In this document: one piece after another, positions 1 to 7,250 of the stretch
Numbering within the stretch: position 1 is the first letter of the stretch
Layout: each line of letters opens with the position of its first letter
From: DASUCS01 sp041166745
GTDB taxonomy: Bacteria; Actinomycetota; Acidimicrobiia; Acidimicrobiales; JACDCH01
Assembly (NCBI GenBank): GCA_041166745.1
Contig: JBEEGH010000026.1
Span: 3,320-67,319 of the forward strand
Length of the DNA: 64,000 nucleotides
Direction of reading: 5' to 3'
Position numbers and translations under genes: made by a program
The notes under the pieces: model-generated
The model's database searches: none
What the model saw: only the letters and a program-made list of their open reading frames with translations
What the model was told of the DNA's origin: nothing

Positions 1-276
1 GCCGGCATAGACCAGCTTCTGGCGGATGCTGTCTCGGTAGTTGCTGGGGAGCAACATGGCGATGGATCCGAGAGCTCGGCTCCCGAGCGGTCGCAGCACG
101 CGGCTCAAGAACGGTTCGGCGAGGAGTTGCTGGAAGTCGTCGGCCTCCTCGACGTCGAAGTCGAGGCTGCGGAGGTAGGCCTCCGGGTCGTCGACGGCAA
201 CGGTCGTGCGATTCGTCAGCCCGGCGTAGATCAGTACACCGGCACCGACCGCGAAGAACAGAAGTGCAGCAGTCAT
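1..276 (-). CDS. tadC: Tad pilus platform protein TadC, N-terminal part (runs off left edge)
   Basis: This is the first 92 residues of a gene that continues beyond the window. It begins with an ATG whose first bases overlap the stop of tadB (ATGA). The product starts with a hydrophobic segment (residues about 3-20) followed by an acidic cytoplasmic stretch, as in the second type II secretion F-domain protein of Tad systems. TadB and TadC form the inner-membrane platform on which the CpaF ATPase drives Flp pilin assembly. Identity rests mainly on its place directly after tadB, because the F domain itself lies outside the window. Confidence 0.75.
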   Translation of the reverse strand, partial: MTAALLFFAVGAGVLIYAGLTNRTTVAVDDPEAYLRSLDFDVEEADDFQQLLAEPFLSRVLRPLGSRALGSIAMLLPSNYRDSIRQKLVYAG

Positions 277-1232
277 ACGTCGATCTTCACCATCTTGTTG
301 ATGAACATGACTCCGAAAGCCACCGAAGCGGCCGAGCCCGCCAGCCAGACGTAGCCCCAGCCTCGAAACATCGAGTCCATGTAGCCGGGGTTCATCACGG
401 AGATGGCGACGAGTAGGAACACGGGAAGGGCACCGAGCACCCAGGCGGAGATGCGACCTTCGGCCGTGAGCACATCGACCTCACGGCGGATCTCCTCGCG
501 TGCCCGAATGAAGTCGGCCAACGTGTGGAGCAGTTCGGCCAGTCGCCCGCCCACCGTCTGCTGGATGCGGATGGCCTGCACCACCCACTCCACGTCGCGG
601 ACGTCCATGCGCTGAGCCATTCGGTCGAGGGCATCGACGACCGGATCACCGAGCTGCGTCTCGTTCACCACTCGAGCGAACTCCTCGGCAAGCGGAGGTT
701 CCGACTCTTCGCACATCAGCTGAATCGCTCGCAGGAAGGTGTGTCCCGCGGACAGCGATGACGCGATGAGCGACAGTGCGTCGGGGAACTGTGCTTCGAA
801 CTTCTTCCTGCGCCTGCTGATGCGCCGGCTTAGGTAGAAGTTGCCGAGCAGCACGGCGACGACCGCTCCCACCAGGCCACAGAACCACTGCGAGGTGATC
901 GCCAGCCCGAAGGCGCCCAGCACCACCGCGCCGGCGATCACGATGACGACGAACTCGCCCGGCCGCAGCGGGAGCCTGGACTTCTCGAGCTTGGTGGCGA
1001 GCGAACCCTTCTCGTCGAGCTGCTCGACGAACCGACCGGCCATCTGGCTGAGGTTGTCGACGATCGTCGAGTGCTGCTCGATCACCGCGTCGAGAGGAAC
1101 ATCGGTCTCGCCGAACGGCAGGTCGAGGATGTCGGCCAGCCGTTCCTCACGGTCGTACACCCGCGACAGGAAACCGACGGCCAGCAGCGCCAGTCCGCCG
1201 CCGACGAGGACCGCTGCGAGCACAGTCGTCAT
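273..1232 (-). CDS. tadB: Tad/Flp pilus inner-membrane platform protein TadB
   Basis: This 319-residue membrane protein carries a type II secretion F domain in its second half (about residues 140-270) with flanking hydrophobic segments near residues 2-22, 95-130 and 265-310. That arrangement is typical of TadB, which pairs with TadC under the CpaF/TadA ATPase to extrude Flp pili. It lies between cpaF and tadC on the same strand and its stop overlaps the tadC start, so the two are translationally coupled. No good ribosome binding site precedes the ATG at 1232. The 98 bases separating it from cpaF hold a GC-rich hairpin repeat. Confidence 0.88.
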   Translation of the reverse strand: MTTVLAAVLVGGGLALLAVGFLSRVYDREERLADILDLPFGETDVPLDAVIEQHSTIVDNLSQMAGRFVEQLDEKGSLATKLEKSRLPLRPGEFVVIVIAGAVVLGAFGLAITSQWFCGLVGAVVAVLLGNFYLSRRISRRRKKFEAQFPDALSLIASSLSAGHTFLRAIQLMCEESEPPLAEEFARVVNETQLGDPVVDALDRMAQRMDVRDVEWVVQAIRIQQTVGGRLAELLHTLADFIRAREEIRREVDVLTAEGRISAWVLGALPVFLLVAISVMNPGYMDSMFRGWGYVWLAGSAASVAFGVMFINKMVKIDV

Positions 1233-1248
1233 TGCGTCACCGCGCTGT

Positions 1249-1331
1249 CTCGGGGGCTGCGCCCCCGGACCCCACCACCGTCCGGCTCGCTGGCGCTCGC
1301 TCGGCCGGTGCGCTGATCTCGCTCCGCTCGC
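1249..1331. repeat. GC-rich hairpin and repeat-like spacer inside the tad operon
   Basis: A perfect 7-base-pair stem (CGGGGGC at 1251-1257 with GCCCCCG at 1261-1267, loop TGC) is followed by repetitive GCTCGCT/GCGCTCGC-type sequence up to the cpaF stop. This composition resembles short extragenic palindromic repeats scattered through high-GC actinobacterial genomes. It sits between cpaF and tadB and could stabilise or attenuate the operon transcript. Whether it recurs in this genome cannot be judged from one window. Confidence 0.5.
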
Positions 1332-2807
1332 TCACCGGAGCCGTTCCCGCTCGGCGATCTCACCGGGTTCAGGCACGCGCACCTTGCGGCGAACGGCGGA
1401 TGCCGTACCGCTCGACCGGAGGGGAGTGGGGGACCGGAATGCGGACGCGGGAACCTCGATCTCGCGCTCGACGAGCTTGTCCATGAACTTCGGACGAAGA
1501 CCGGTGGGCACGAGCTCGCCCGACGGCTTGCCCCGCTCGGTGCCCGGGAGGAACCGGAATTTGAAGATCTCCTGCAACAGGATCGTCTCGCCTTCGAGCC
1601 CTTGCACCTCCGACACGGCGGTGACGACGCGGCGGCCGTCGGGCAGGCGATCGACGTGGATGATGATGTCGATGGCCGACGCGATCTGCTCGCGGATGGC
1701 CTTCACCGGGAGATCGAATCCGGCCATCAGCACCATCGTCTCGAGGCGGCTCAAGCCGTCGCGCGGGCTGTTGGAGTGCACGGTGGTCATCGAGCCCTCG
1801 TGGCCCGTGTTCATCGCTTGCAGCATGTCGAGGGCTTCACCCGAACGGCACTCGCCGACGATGATCCGGTCGGGTCGCATGCGCAGAGCGTTCTTCACGA
1901 GGTCGCGGATCTTGACCTCACCCTGTCCCTCGGCATTGGCAGGCCGCGCCTCCAGGTTGATGACGTGGGGTTGTTGGAGCTGGAGCTCGGCGGAGTCTTC
2001 GATCGTGATGACGCGTTCGCCGTCGGGAATGAACGAGGACAGCACGTTGAGGTTGGTCGTCTTGCCGGTGCCGGTACCGCCTGAGACCAGGATGTTGAGC
2101 CGAGCGCGCACGCACGCCTCCATCACCGTCACGAGGTCGAGCGTGTAGGTGCCGAAGTTGATGAGGTCCTTGGCCGTGTAGGGGTCGGCCGAGAACTTTC
2201 GAATCGTGAGGACGGAGCCGTGGATGGCGAGGGGCGGGATGATCGCGTTCACTCGGGAGCCGTCCGGCAGTCGAGCATCGACCATCGGGGAGGCTTCGTC
2301 GACGCGCCGGCCGACGGCGGACACGATCTTGTCGATCACCTGGCGGTACTGCGCATCGTCCGTGAAGGCCATGTCGGTGCGCTCGATGAGGCCGGCGCGC
2401 TCGATCCAGATGTCGTCGTGGCTGTTGCACATGATCTCGGTGATCGTGGCGTCTTGTAGCAACGCGTCGAGCGGTCCGTAGCCGAGCGTGTCGGAGATCA
2501 TCTCCTGGACGAATTTGCGCCGCTCGAGCGGCGAGACGCTGACGTCCTCGCGCTGCAGGATGCGGTCGAGGGCGCTCTTCACTTCCTCGTTGAGCTCGGG
2601 GCCCGACAGCCCCTTCATCTTCGGGGCGACTTCGTCGAGGACGAGCTCGCGTACTTTGCGCTTCGTTTCGTCCCAAGCATCACCACCACGAGCGCGCGCG
2701 GCACCGGCGGTCTTGCGCTTCGCTGCGCTCGGGCTGAGGTTGCCGGCCGTCGACTCGGCGACCTTCTCCTCTTCCTCGAGCGCGGCCAGCTTCTCCGAGA
2801 GCTTCAT
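1332..2807 (-). CDS. cpaF: Tad pilus secretion ATPase CpaF/TadA
   Basis: This is the 491-residue hexameric ATPase that powers Tad pilus assembly. All GspE-superfamily boxes are visible: Walker A GGTGTGKT at residues 243-250, an Asp box around ITIEDSAELQL (267-277), Walker B around RPDRIIVGE (311-319) and a His box around GHEGSMTTVHS (from 335). The N-terminal 45 residues are charged and low-complexity, and the C-terminal 70 residues form a basic tail, both variable in the family. The ATG at 2807 is preceded by a strong AGGAGG (2813-2818). It follows cpaE by 15 bases in the same operon. Confidence 0.95.
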   Translation of the reverse strand: MKLSEKLAALEEEEKVAESTAGNLSPSAAKRKTAGAARARGGDAWDETKRKVRELVLDEVAPKMKGLSGPELNEEVKSALDRILQREDVSVSPLERRKFVQEMISDTLGYGPLDALLQDATITEIMCNSHDDIWIERAGLIERTDMAFTDDAQYRQVIDKIVSAVGRRVDEASPMVDARLPDGSRVNAIIPPLAIHGSVLTIRKFSADPYTAKDLINFGTYTLDLVTVMEACVRARLNILVSGGTGTGKTTNLNVLSSFIPDGERVITIEDSAELQLQQPHVINLEARPANAEGQGEVKIRDLVKNALRMRPDRIIVGECRSGEALDMLQAMNTGHEGSMTTVHSNSPRDGLSRLETMVLMAGFDLPVKAIREQIASAIDIIIHVDRLPDGRRVVTAVSEVQGLEGETILLQEIFKFRFLPGTERGKPSGELVPTGLRPKFMDKLVEREIEVPASAFRSPTPLRSSGTASAVRRKVRVPEPGEIAERERLR

Positions 2808-2822
2808 GTGTGCCTCCTGCTG

Positions 2823-4079
2823 CTACGTGCGCTTGCGGCCGAAGCGGCCGCGCTTCTTCTGCGGAGCGGCGTCTTCCACCTGAGACTGCGCCTCGAGTGG
2901 GAGAAGGGGCTTCATGCCCGACGTCATCAGCCGGCTGATCTCCGACTGCGGCGACGCCGCCATCACCGGCATCCCGAGGTTGATCGAGCGACTCACCTCC
3001 TTGGCGTAGGGCAGCACCGCTTGGAACCCCTGCGGGAACAGCTTCGTGACCTGGTCGATGTCGATGCCGACATCGGACTCGGCCTTGTTCAGGATGAGCT
3101 TGACGTTCTCCGTCGAGATCTTGAGCCGCTCGAGGGTGCTCAGGAACACGCTCATGTTCCGCACACTCGGAAGGTCGAGCGTGGCCATCACATACAACAT
3201 GTCGGAGAGATCGAAGGCGGCGAGAACGCTCTCGTTGAGTTGCGGGGGTGTGTCGACGACGACGTAGTCGAACTGCTTGCGTACCGCTTCGATGATGCGA
3301 GTCACGTCGGGCGGAGAGATGCGGTCGGCTTCGGAGGGTTCGCGCGGTGCGGCGAGCACATGAACGCCGGTCTCGTGCGCAACCGTGTATTCCTCGATGT
3401 GCGCACGCAGGTCGTCCTCGTCGGCGTCCTCGCGTTGCAGGGCGTCGAAGATCGTGTATTTCGGCCGCAAGCGCATCGCGGTGACGACCTCACCGAATTG
3501 GAGGTCGAGGTCGACGATGCAGACGCGCTTCCCCGTGTAGCGCGTGAGGAAGTAGCCGATGTTGGTGGCGAAGAAGGTCTTTCCGCAGCCTCCGGTGGCC
3601 GAGGAGATCGTGAACACCCGGCCCGGCTGCCGTACCCCCGGGACCGGCGCCGCAGGAGCGACCGCGGGGGCCACCGTCTCCGCGGCCGCCGGAGCGGCAG
3701 TCTGTGCCAGCTCGACGGCTCGATCGATGGCGTCGATGAGTTCCTTGTCGTCGACTGGGAGCTGCAGCAGATCGATGGCGCCCGCCCGCACGATCTCGCG
3801 GAGGCTGCCGTCGGGACGCCGGCTGAAGGCCAGCACGACGCTCATCCCCGGCAACTCCTCGCGGATCAAACCCAGGCGCTGCAGTCCTGACCGGGTGCCG
3901 AGGCTCGGACCGGCCACGAGCACGTCGAACGGCCCTTCGTTCTCGAGCAGCTCGCCCACCGACCCGAGGCGCGTGCAGGCCACGATGTCGGGACGCGGCC
4001 GAAGCTCGTCGGCTACGTGCTGGATCTGCTGGGCGAGTTCCTCACCTCGGTCGAGAACGAGGATCTTTGGGTTCCGCAA
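2823..4079 (-). CDS. cpaE: Tad pilus localisation ATPase CpaE/TadZ (receiver-like plus MinD-type)
   Basis: The 418-residue protein has an N-terminal receiver-like domain (about 1-120), an Ala/Pro-rich linker (128-152) and a MinD/ParA-type ATPase domain (about 153-400). TadZ/CpaE proteins place the Tad machine in the cell. The P-loop is GGCGKT (163-168), but the residue where MinD proteins carry the signature lysine is T162, an atypical form seen in parts of the TadZ family. Translation starts at TTG (4079), supported by AGGAG at 4085-4089, which overlaps the cpaB stop. The C-terminus is very basic. Confidence 0.9.
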   Translation of the reverse strand: MRNPKILVLDRGEELAQQIQHVADELRPRPDIVACTRLGSVGELLENEGPFDVLVAGPSLGTRSGLQRLGLIREELPGMSVVLAFSRRPDGSLREIVRAGAIDLLQLPVDDKELIDAIDRAVELAQTAAPAAAETVAPAVAPAAPVPGVRQPGRVFTISSATGGCGKTFFATNIGYFLTRYTGKRVCIVDLDLQFGEVVTAMRLRPKYTIFDALQREDADEDDLRAHIEEYTVAHETGVHVLAAPREPSEADRISPPDVTRIIEAVRKQFDYVVVDTPPQLNESVLAAFDLSDMLYVMATLDLPSVRNMSVFLSTLERLKISTENVKLILNKAESDVGIDIDQVTKLFPQGFQAVLPYAKEVSRSINLGMPVMAASPQSEISRLMTSGMKPLLPLEAQSQVEDAAPQKKRGRFGRKRT

Positions 4080-4087
4080 CGACGCTC

Positions 4088-4912
4088 CTAGTTGTGGTCG
4101 CGGGCGTTCGCGACTTCGGGTGATTCACCGAAGATGTTGTAATAATCACGGCCAGGTGTGGGTCCGGATGCCGCGGCCTTGTCGCCGACGCGGGTGAGGT
4201 AGACGTTGATACCGGCGGTGGCCGATCCGAAGATGATCTTCTCAGCGTCGATGGCGTCGAGCGCGAGCAACACGGTCAGATGGTCTGCCGTCGAACTGGG
4301 TCGCGACACGATGCCGGTCTGATTCGTCGCCGCAGTCGTCCCGCCGAGGGCGGCCACCTGTTGCTGCACGTCGATGACCTTCACGTTCGTGAGGACGAGT
4401 TGCGTGCGCGGCGTGGAGTAGGGCAGCTCCGTCGCGGCCTGACCGGTGGTGATGTCCTTGATGGCCGACGGAATGACTTGGTACACGTTCACGAGATCCC
4501 CGGGCGCCAGGTAGCCGGCGCCGCCTGCCACGAACGGCACGTCGACCGCGATGGCTTCCTTTCCGTCCGGAACCTGCACGCTCGGCACGGTGCTGCGCAC
4601 CTTGAGCCCACCGGAGCGGATCTGCTCGTTCTTCGAGAACTTCAGCGTGAAGATCTGGTTGCTCAGCTGGCTCGGAGTCGAGAGCGCATCGGGCTGACGG
4701 TCGGACGCGTTGATGCGGCGTACCTCGACCTTGCTGGTGGCGTCGTCACCGTTCGTGCCCGCTGCGATGTCTTCCTTGGCTACGAGGACGTCGACCGTGC
4801 CGGCGGCCGTCGACGGTCCGTTCCCGTTGTCGCGTGAAAGCAGCGCAACGATGACGACACCGACGACGAAAAACGCGATGCCCGAGAGCACCAGCAGATT
4901 CGATCGACGCAC
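4088..4912 (-). CDS. cpaB: Flp pilus assembly protein CpaB/RcpC with SAF domain
   Basis: A single N-terminal membrane helix (about residues 5-25) is followed by a SAF-type domain beginning near VLVAKEDIAAG and a C-terminal RcpC-like region, giving about 274 residues. CpaB/RcpC proteins sit in the cell envelope and contribute to the Tad pilus channel or its regulation. Two in-frame GTG codons (4918 and 4912) could start it. I prefer 4912 because the GGGGG run at 4919-4923 then has a six-base spacing. It is the first gene of the visible pilus operon; no prepilin or prepilin peptidase gene lies in the window. Confidence 0.85.
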   Translation of the reverse strand: MRRSNLLVLSGIAFFVVGVVIVALLSRDNGNGPSTAAGTVDVLVAKEDIAAGTNGDDATSKVEVRRINASDRQPDALSTPSQLSNQIFTLKFSKNEQIRSGGLKVRSTVPSVQVPDGKEAIAVDVPFVAGGAGYLAPGDLVNVYQVIPSAIKDITTGQAATELPYSTPRTQLVLTNVKVIDVQQQVAALGGTTAATNQTGIVSRPSSTADHLTVLLALDAIDAEKIIFGSATAGINVYLTRVGDKAAASGPTPGRDYYNIFGESPEVANARDHN

Positions 4913-5082
4913 AGCCACCCCCCTTGGTTTCGGAACTGTAGGACTGCTCGGCCATCAACGCGGTGGTGCATGGCCCGTGTCACCAGCGCGTCATTGCGCT
5001 TGTGTGCATGTCGTTCCGTATTGTCGGCATTCGAGGCCATCATCTCTATGGCCTGATCGGGTCATTTGCAGGTAGCCCAAAA

Positions 5083-5092
5083 TGACTAGTCA
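5083..5092. promoter_or_regulatory. 10-base palindrome in the cpaB-coaE divergent spacer
   Basis: TGACTAGTCA is a perfect palindrome about 170 bases upstream of cpaB and 37 bases before coaE. It may be an operator or a chance palindrome. Apart from it and the coaE -10 box I see nothing specific in this 217-base spacer, and no convincing minus-strand promoter for the pilus operon. Confidence 0.2.
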
Positions 5093-5117
5093 ACCCAGCC
5101 CGGGTGTCGCTGTGGTT

Positions 5118-5123
5118 TAGGTT
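5118..5123 (+). promoter_or_regulatory. Predicted -10 box of coaE (leaderless)
   Basis: TAGGTT ends six bases before the GTG start of coaE. That places the expected transcription start on or next to the start codon. No Shine-Dalgarno sequence is present, in keeping with a leaderless transcript. Confidence 0.55.
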
Positions 5124-5129
5124 GAGCCT

Positions 5130-5735
5130 GTGCTGCTGCTCGGCCTGACAGGCGGCATCGGGTCCGGCAAGTCCACGGTGTCGGCGCTCCTTGCGGAGAA
5201 GGGCGCCGTCATCATCGACGCCGACGCGATCACTCGCTCGCTCCAACAACCCGGACAGCCCGTGTTCGACGAAATGGTGGCCCGCTTCGGGCCGGGCATC
5301 GTCGCGTCCGACGGCAACCTCGACCGTGCGGGATTGGCGACGATCGTGTTCGCCGACGAGCAGTCCCGCAAGGATCTCGAGCACATCGTGCATCCGGCCG
5401 TTGGCGCCGAAATGCTCAAAATGATGCAGGACGAAGCCGACACCGACCATGTGGTCGTGTACGACGTCCCGCTTCTCGTGGAGGCCGCGCGCCGTGCGAT
5501 GTCCTTCGCCGGAGTGATCGTCGTCGACATCGATCCCGAGATCGCGGTGCAGCGAGTCGTGGAACAGCGAGGAATGGCGGAGCACGACGTTCGAGCGCGG
5601 ATCGCCAACCAGGCGAGCCGGGCCGAACGCATCGCCGTGGCCGACAAGGTCATCGACAACTCGGGTACCCGCGACGATCTGCAGCGTCAGGTCGACGAGG
5701 TGTGGGCGTGGATACAGACGCTGCCCCAGCCCTAG
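5130..5735 (+). CDS. coaE: Dephospho-CoA kinase
   Basis: CoaE performs the last step of coenzyme A synthesis, phosphorylating the 3'-hydroxyl of dephospho-CoA. The 201-residue product has the usual length and opens with the P-loop GGIGSGKS (residues 8-15), followed by the conserved DAD motif near residue 30 and the DVPLLVE segment characteristic of the family. The GTG start is preceded at six bases by a -10-like TAGGTT with no ribosome binding site. The last 34 bases overlap the start of the next gene. Some actinobacterial CoaE proteins carry a C-terminal UPF0157 domain; this one does not. Confidence 0.95.
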   Translation: MLLLGLTGGIGSGKSTVSALLAEKGAVIIDADAITRSLQQPGQPVFDEMVARFGPGIVASDGNLDRAGLATIVFADEQSRKDLEHIVHPAVGAEMLKMMQDEADTDHVVVYDVPLLVEAARRAMSFAGVIVVDIDPEIAVQRVVEQRGMAEHDVRARIANQASRAERIAVADKVIDNSGTRDDLQRQVDEVWAWIQTLPQP

Positions 5736-7138
5736 CAGCGGACCCTGGCCGGGCCGGCCCTGCGTCTGATGTTCTCGCCCTCTTCGCAGTGCTTTGGGCG
5801 GCGGCCACGCTGTTCCACGTGTGGGGCCCCAGCGGGCGGGCCTTCGAGCTCCTCACGGATGCGAGCTCCGCGGGCCTGACGCACGCCCTCGCCGGGGCGG
5901 CGGCTGTCGCCGTCCTGTTGCGGCCGCGTTCGATCGTGCTCGTTGCGGTGCTCGCGGTGCTCGGACCCGTGACGCTGTGGTTCGAGGCGCCGGTCCTCGG
6001 TAGCCATTGGGTCCTCGCGTGTCTGGTCGACGTCGCGTTCCTGCTCGCGGTCATCGCGGCGCGCGGGGGCCGGCGGCTCGAATCGATGTTCGTGCCGCTG
6101 GCGCGATGGGCGCTCATCGGCTTCTACTTCTTTGCCGCGTTCGCCAAGCTCAACCACGCGTTCTTCACACCGAGCGTGAGTTGCGGGACGTTCTATCTCG
6201 ACGAGCTGACCGGGTCTCTGGGCATCCCGTTGCACAGCACGACGGCGGGGGGCTGGTCGCATTTGGTTCCGTTCGGAGTCGCCGCGACCGAGATGTCGAT
6301 TCCGATCCTCTTGTCGATGCGGCGCACCCGGCACATCGGTGTCGTTGTCGGTCTCGTGTTCCACAGCCTGATCGCGCTCGATCAGACGCACCTGTTCTCT
6401 GACTTCTCCTCGGTGCTCGTCGCGTTGTTCGTCCTGTTCCTCCCGGCGGCGTTCGCCCGTCGAGCCGTTGCGCTGTACCGCGAAGGCATCCGCGTCGTCG
6501 TGGCGGCCGTCTGTTTCCTCCTGCTCCTCGTGCAGTGGAAGCAAGGGAACACGCGGCTCTTTCGCGACGGGCTCGGATGGGCGTGGGTGATCTTCGACGT
6601 CGCCGTGCTCGCGTTGGTCGTCCACTTCCTGATGCGACCGCACCCGGAGCCGATCGAGCATCCGATGAGCTTCGCCCGGCTCGGTGTCCCGCGGTGGCTG
6701 GCCATCCTGCCCGTGCTGGTGCTGCTCACCGGGCTGTCGCCGTACCTCGAGCTGCGGACCGCGTACGCGTTCAACATGTACTCGAACCTCCAGACGGCCG
6801 ATGGCGACAGCAACCACTTCCTCGTGACGCGGACGCTTCCACTCACCGACTTCCAGTCGGATCTCGTTCGGATCACCGCCACGAACGACACGGGACTGCG
6901 GCCCTACATCGGCCAGTTCGACGTGCCGTTCCTTCAGCTGCAGGACTACCTGAGCCGCCACCGAGACTCGTCGCTCACCTACCTGCGGGGTGGGGTCGAG
7001 CACTCGGTCACGCGGGCGTCCGACGATCCGGCCCTGGTCGAGCCCGTGCCGTCATGGAAGTCGAAGCTGTTCGCCTTCCGATCCCTCGACCAGACCCAAC
7101 CCAACCGCTGCCAACCGTCGTTCCTGCCCGCCCTCTGA
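5702..7138 (+). CDS. HTTM-domain polytopic membrane protein
   Basis: This 478-residue protein has many hydrophobic helices and an HTTM-type core, with the segment FYFFAAFAKLNHAFF near residue 140 resembling the family signature. HTTM domains are related to the membrane part of vitamin K-dependent gamma-carboxylase, but most bacterial members have no assigned reaction. The last 130 residues form a non-membrane region after a final helix near residue 350. The GTG at 5702 (or the GTG at 5708) lies inside the end of coaE, so the genes are probably cotranscribed. The function here is unknown. Confidence 0.7.
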   Translation: MGVDTDAAPALAADPGRAGPASDVLALFAVLWAAATLFHVWGPSGRAFELLTDASSAGLTHALAGAAAVAVLLRPRSIVLVAVLAVLGPVTLWFEAPVLGSHWVLACLVDVAFLLAVIAARGGRRLESMFVPLARWALIGFYFFAAFAKLNHAFFTPSVSCGTFYLDELTGSLGIPLHSTTAGGWSHLVPFGVAATEMSIPILLSMRRTRHIGVVVGLVFHSLIALDQTHLFSDFSSVLVALFVLFLPAAFARRAVALYREGIRVVVAAVCFLLLLVQWKQGNTRLFRDGLGWAWVIFDVAVLALVVHFLMRPHPEPIEHPMSFARLGVPRWLAILPVLVLLTGLSPYLELRTAYAFNMYSNLQTADGDSNHFLVTRTLPLTDFQSDLVRITATNDTGLRPYIGQFDVPFLQLQDYLSRHRDSSLTYLRGGVEHSVTRASDDPALVEPVPSWKSKLFAFRSLDQTQPNRCQPSFLPAL

Positions 7139-7148
7139 CGCCCGCGAC

Positions 7149-7208
7149 GTTTGTGCGGCAGTAGCCGTTTGTGCGGTAGTAATCGCCGCTGGGCGGCGAT
7201 TACTACCG
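7149..7208. repeat. Tandem 18-mer pair leading into a 16-bp perfect hairpin
   Basis: Two 18-base copies (7149-7166 and 7167-7184, differing at three positions) begin GTTTGTGCGG. The second runs into a perfect inverted repeat: 7174-7189 pairs with 7193-7208 over 16 base pairs around a three-base TGG loop. It lies between the HTTM gene and the uvrB promoter, so it may terminate the coaE operon, although no T-run follows. The tandem copies suggest a mobile palindromic repeat family. Confidence 0.65.
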
Positions 7209-7237
7209 GCGGAACGGGGAGTGTCGTACCCCCTTCG

Positions 7238-7243
7238 TAGACT
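7238..7243 (+). promoter_or_regulatory. Predicted -10 box of uvrB (leaderless)
   Basis: TAGACT ends seven bases before the uvrB ATG. The spacing predicts a transcript starting at the start codon. No LexA-type GAAC-N4-GTTC site is present just upstream, unlike at uvrA. Confidence 0.5.
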
Positions 7244-7250
7244 TCCGGGG

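Noticed and set aside
841..2148. Long plus-strand reading frame of 435 codons opposite tadB and cpaF
   Set aside because: It lies antisense to two well-supported pilus genes, its translation is Arg/Ser/Thr-rich without domains, and such frames are expected from GC-rich codon bias.
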